Shown here: positions 61,701 to 64,000 of the stretch, one piece after another
How positions within the stretch are numbered: the stretch's first letter is position 1
Layout: each line of letters opens with the position of its first letter
Source: FEN-1279 sp964501535
GTDB taxonomy: Bacteria; Bacteroidota; Ignavibacteria; Tepidaquicellales; Tepidaquicellaceae
DNA: 64,000 nt
Reading direction: 5' to 3'
NCBI GenBank assembly: GCA_964501535.1
Contig: CAZCSV010000001.1
Span: 186,001-250,000, forward strand
Program-made: the position numbers and the translations under genes
The notes under the pieces: generated by a model
Told to the model about the DNA's origin: nothing
The model's database searches: none
The model's input: the letters and a program-made list of their open reading frames with translations, nothing else

Positions 61701-64000
61701 GACTTGGGCTATATATCGGAAGATGCTATTCCAAATCAAAAACTCGATACGGAGGACTCGCTTAATAACGGCATTCTGCAAATAGAATTCGATAGGGGAC
61801 TCGACTGGATGTATGACGGGCAGGAATTTGATTATATTAATCGGATTGATACAAGTGGTACGCCCTTACCATGGAGTTATTTCGCTCCCGACTATGACCC
61901 TATGCTCGATAACAACGATTCCACAGGTAATATTAATTATGGTAAAATTAACGGTACTCAAAATAACCGCCTTTTCGAAGGTGGTAATAAACCTGACTCC
62001 GAAGATTTGAATCGCGATGGTGCTCTGCAAACTGCAAATCAGTACTTTGAATACGTTATCAGCCTCGATACTGTAAATAATAAAAGAATTTCAGGGCGTG
62101 GTGCGCCCGGTACTGGATGGTTCCAGTATAGAATACCGCTTTCGGAATTTACTAAAAATATTGGTAATGCAAATCTTAACCATATTGAATATGCTCGTGT
62201 CTGGTTCACTGGTATCGATTCGTCCGTGCAGATGAAGATCGTTGATTTCAATCTGGCGGGCAATCAGTGGTATAAACCCGATAAAAATGATAATTCATAC
62301 AATATCTCCGTGGTTAGTATCGAAGAAAATTCGCAGATTTATCAGAGTCCCGTTCCCGGGGATGTTCTTAGACAAACTATAAGAAATACTAGCGGTGTTA
62401 ATACAAAATCAAATGAACAATCGTTGTCCATCGAAGTTATTAATCTTGCAAACGGTCAGGGTAAAACAGCTATCAAGGATTATGCTTCGCAAACTCTGGA
62501 CCTGTTTAATTACAAAACTCTTAAATTGTTTGTAAACGGTGACCCGAGCTTCAACTATACTAATGAACATGTGTATGATGCTGCTATGGTTATTAGATTT
62601 GGTACGGATTCTTTGAACTTCTATGAATATAGAGCTCCTATTCATCCCGACTTTAGACCGGGACAACCCTGGAATACTTATAATGAAGTCGTTATTAATT
62701 TTACTGACCTGACTAGCCTCAAATTTACAAGGGACTCTGCTAACCAGGTAGTCGATATGAAAGTCCCCAACGGACCGCCCGGCGCTATTTACAGAATCAA
62801 AGGCTCCCCTGCATTGAATATTATTCGGCAGTTCGTCGTGGGTGTCGAGAAAAATCGCGCCGGTCCTAATGCTTCTGTTACAGGTAGTGTTTGGTTTAAT
62901 GAAATTCGTGTCCTGAAAGTTAATGATGATAACGGTTATGCTTATAACGTAAATACAACCGTGAAATTGGCTGACCTTGCTAATTTTACGATTAATGTGT
63001 CGAAAGTTGACCCGAATTTTCACTCTATAGATACTCGCGTCGGCTCCAGAAATACAGGACAAACGTGGGACTTCAGCGCTTCCGTAAACGTGCATAAGAT
63101 TGTTAATAATGCTCTCGCTAATGCTATCTCTGATGAATGGAAAGATTTCCTTACCCTGCCCATTACTTTCAGACATAGTGAAAACCTTACTAATCCGAAA
63201 TATTATCCCGGTACCGATATCGAAATAGATAAAGCCGCAGAAGAAGAATATAGGCAGGTTCTGGCTAAAACTAATGACGAAAATCTGGCCGCACTCGCTA
63301 GGGATAATCTTAAAAAAGAAGCTCAGACTCTCGTCGTCCGTAACGATTTTGCCGTTTCGGGTATGGCGTTTAAATTTCCGAGCAATAATTATTTCGTGAA
63401 GAAAATTGTTAACGCTTTCTCCGTTAATTTTAATGCTACTTTTGGAACTCAACGCGATGTTACCTATGAGAATAAATATGATTTCAATTATACCGGTAGC
63501 CTGAATTTTAATACCGATTTTGGACTGGCTGAAAAATATAATCTTAAAATTGGAAAAATTTTGAACCTGGGTGACGATTATAAGAATGCGAAAATGTATT
63601 TCTTCCTCCCGTTCTTGCCGCTGGCTCCTATGTATACAAGTAATTTTACCGCTACCACCGATTTTAATAGAACAAGAAATGAATCCAAACAAAGAAAGTA
63701 TGACTTCGAAGACCCTACCGGAAGAATGTTCAGGGCTAATAGGGGATTCGGTTTTAATTGGAAATTTATAGAAGACTGGATTGTCGATTTCGGAGGAACA
63801 TATAGCGTTAGAATCGGAAGTGATTTGACTCACCTCGAAACAAATAAAGATAGCCTTAGCACACAAAGGTCTAATGGCGAAATCTTTAAAGATATTTTCT
63901 TTAGTGATGCTCTGGTCAATTACGGAAAAGATCTTGATTATTCTCAGTCAACTGCTATTAATCCTAAATTTAATATTCCAATTATAAAAAAATTCGTCGA
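58770..64000 (+). CDS. sprA: T9SS translocon protein SprA (partial, runs off the window)
   Basis: More than 1,740 codons, open to the right edge. SprA forms the giant outer-membrane channel of the type IX secretion system. Recognisable segments are TILSW-type early repeats, GPPTANLRINGAIDITASYQ, KLTIEADWNTQRVFDFENQ, DYGTGVVVIRN, AIAYVDDMEGAKK, YDFNYTGSLNFNTDF and NRGFGFNWKF. I prefer TTG 58770 because it gives a complete signal peptide (NKLLIVLTIMVSLFIVSN). The first ATG, 58848, would cut it to 14 residues. With porQ and the sorting-domain proteins it shows a working T9SS. Confidence 0.93.
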   Translation, partial: MIFPLANILKRHNCFNTNKLLIVLTIMVSLFIVSNLSFSQGRRDLDKFRTSAYNPFDTLRTKMKDSTQIAIEDSLRKVPVDSTSRVKYFKYIRKYVYGVQVIEKTHPLILDNSSYINSELSFDSLNNVVIKQKFEDEDIKAPLVIPLEKYIATLSWANEKSIFNTIFNEKFKGVTVDDISRLFQKFTDITIPLPFKTETIFGPPTANLRINGAIDITASYQNIQSEQSVLSLYSNEQNNINFKQEVQVTAKGTIGDKLTIEADWNTQRVFDFENQLKLRYTGYADEVIQKIEAGNVSLDTKSSLIQSTQALFGIKGDFKLGPLNLSAVISQKKSKQESKDYVGGAQEQNFQLDVWNYSDNHYFVDVEYKPSFLAVYNDSTGILDPAILNKKIKTDMPSFQVWVQCDNTVALKRFAAAYMYLKDTLSGTPGYPRSLYPRNNQVTDSVFSGFFRELSPTEYAVDPVAGFISLKISVPESYAVGVTYETYEGKKYGYGKYDVSSNDTMILKMIKCANQSPDATPKAWELKMKNVYRLPISKVMQDGFKLDVVYNNENNLQTNLPEQRISLSTMLYIDRYSGTTKTYAPDGLFDYIPGKTINTETGDIIFPTLRPFLDNIELAGVDTSFKYAEIYTQRKTEAQNSIKKYYYYIKGSAKGEAGISNTINLGFNVVQGSVKLTLGSIVLKENEDYSVDYGTGVVVIRNATALASKDLKITYETNDLFSLASKTLFGVRGDYQLSEKTGFGFTFVNLRQETLNDKVRIGEEPTNNSMVGIDFTTEAKPKFLTKLVNLLPGYNTKEESSVTFKSELAYILPDPNTMKSRIPQDNNEAIAYVDDMEGAKKLVSLGINYSYWTMSSIPVDTVLEGLPVKVDVFRRARLRWYNEANGVSIKDVYPLRDVQPGQDRITPLVINYDPKSRGTYNPYVKTWDTTTKSKSWNGMMRYLNTTSTDLLNENINFIEFNMQISSSSNLQNAKMMIDLGYISEDAIPNQKLDTEDSLNNGILQIEFDRGLDWMYDGQEFDYINRIDTSGTPLPWSYFAPDYDPMLDNNDSTGNINYGKINGTQNNRLFEGGNKPDSEDLNRDGALQTANQYFEYVISLDTVNNKRISGRGAPGTGWFQYRIPLSEFTKNIGNANLNHIEYARVWFTGIDSSVQMKIVDFNLAGNQWYKPDKNDNSYNISVVSIEENSQIYQSPVPGDVLRQTIRNTSGVNTKSNEQSLSIEVINLANGQGKTAIKDYASQTLDLFNYKTLKLFVNGDPSFNYTNEHVYDAAMVIRFGTDSLNFYEYRAPIHPDFRPGQPWNTYNEVVINFTDLTSLKFTRDSANQVVDMKVPNGPPGAIYRIKGSPALNIIRQFVVGVEKNRAGPNASVTGSVWFNEIRVLKVNDDNGYAYNVNTTVKLADLANFTINVSKVDPNFHSIDTRVGSRNTGQTWDFSASVNVHKIVNNALANAISDEWKDFLTLPITFRHSENLTNPKYYPGTDIEIDKAAEEEYRQVLAKTNDENLAALARDNLKKEAQTLVVRNDFAVSGMAFKFPSNNYFVKKIVNAFSVNFNATFGTQRDVTYENKYDFNYTGSLNFNTDFGLAEKYNLKIGKILNLGDDYKNAKMYFFLPFLPLAPMYTSNFTATTDFNRTRNESKQRKYDFEDPTGRMFRANRGFGFNWKFIEDWIVDFGGTYSVRIGSDLTHLETNKDSLSTQRSNGEIFKDIFFSDALVNYGKDLDYSQSTAINPKFNIPIIKKFV

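Noticed and set aside
62409..63866. A 485-codon open frame on the minus strand
   Set aside because: It lies entirely antisense to the conserved sprA sequence and has no recognisable motif or start signal. It is a by-product of codon use on the other strand.

Overview
The window looks like the chromosome of an uncultured, AT-rich member of the Bacteroidota/Ignavibacteria/Chlorobi lineage. The reasons are the type IX secretion (T9SS) genes porQ and sprA, four exported proteins ending in the NYPNPFNP linker plus a type A sorting domain, and an overall gene style typical of Ignavibacteria. The placement is inferred from protein style only. TTG start codons recur where no ATG is available (tgt, the ABC-F gene, priA, probably sprA).

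Layout. 1-4.6 kb: end of a glycosyltransferase, then tgt, yajC, ribBA, greA and an MCE/MlaD-like gene on +. 4.6-9.5 kb: porQ, acylphosphatase, a DMT transporter, a UbiA-family prenyltransferase and an acyl-CoA mutase large subunit on -. 9.6-17.3 kb: a T9SS-exported BNR-type protein, a lone receiver domain, and the minus cluster GT4 / purD / epimerase / meaB. 17.8-23.3 kb: a receiver-kinase plus NtrC-type regulator, then a sigma-54 promoter with two palindromic upstream sites ahead of three tiny genes (two of them paralogous membrane peptides), and a secreted papain-like protease. 23.57-25.09 kb: a 1,459-bp element integrated in tRNA-Ser(GCT). 25.2-31.1 kb: Hpt protein, mutL, ftsY, acyl-CoA dehydrogenase, tsaD. 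31.1-33.3 kb: an exported conserved protein and a BtuF-like lipoprotein.

34.4-39.4 kb holds the most unusual locus. An NfrA-like TPR/outer-membrane protein, behind a sigma-54 promoter, is followed by an NfrB-type glycosyltransferase split into two genes. The first half carries an added transmembrane segment and SPOR domain. The second half is fused to an IS5-type transposase N-terminal domain and coiled coils. Together they look like a rewired surface-polysaccharide export system.

39.4-53 kb: two paralogous alpha/beta hydrolases around mscL, an ABC-F ATPase, an outer-membrane barrel, a radical SAM protein, an MBL hydrolase, an SSS symporter and priA. 53-64 kb: tRNA-Arg(TCG), a small MITE with two palindromes, a T9SS-exported YCF48-type protein, a sigma-54-driven orphan sorting domain, a protease-propeller-barrel fusion, and sprA running off the right edge.

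Common threads are type IX secretion and cell-surface proteins; a sigma-54/NtrC circuit with three -24/-12 sites in the window; and B12-linked acyl-CoA chemistry (mutase, MeaB, BtuF-like binding protein).
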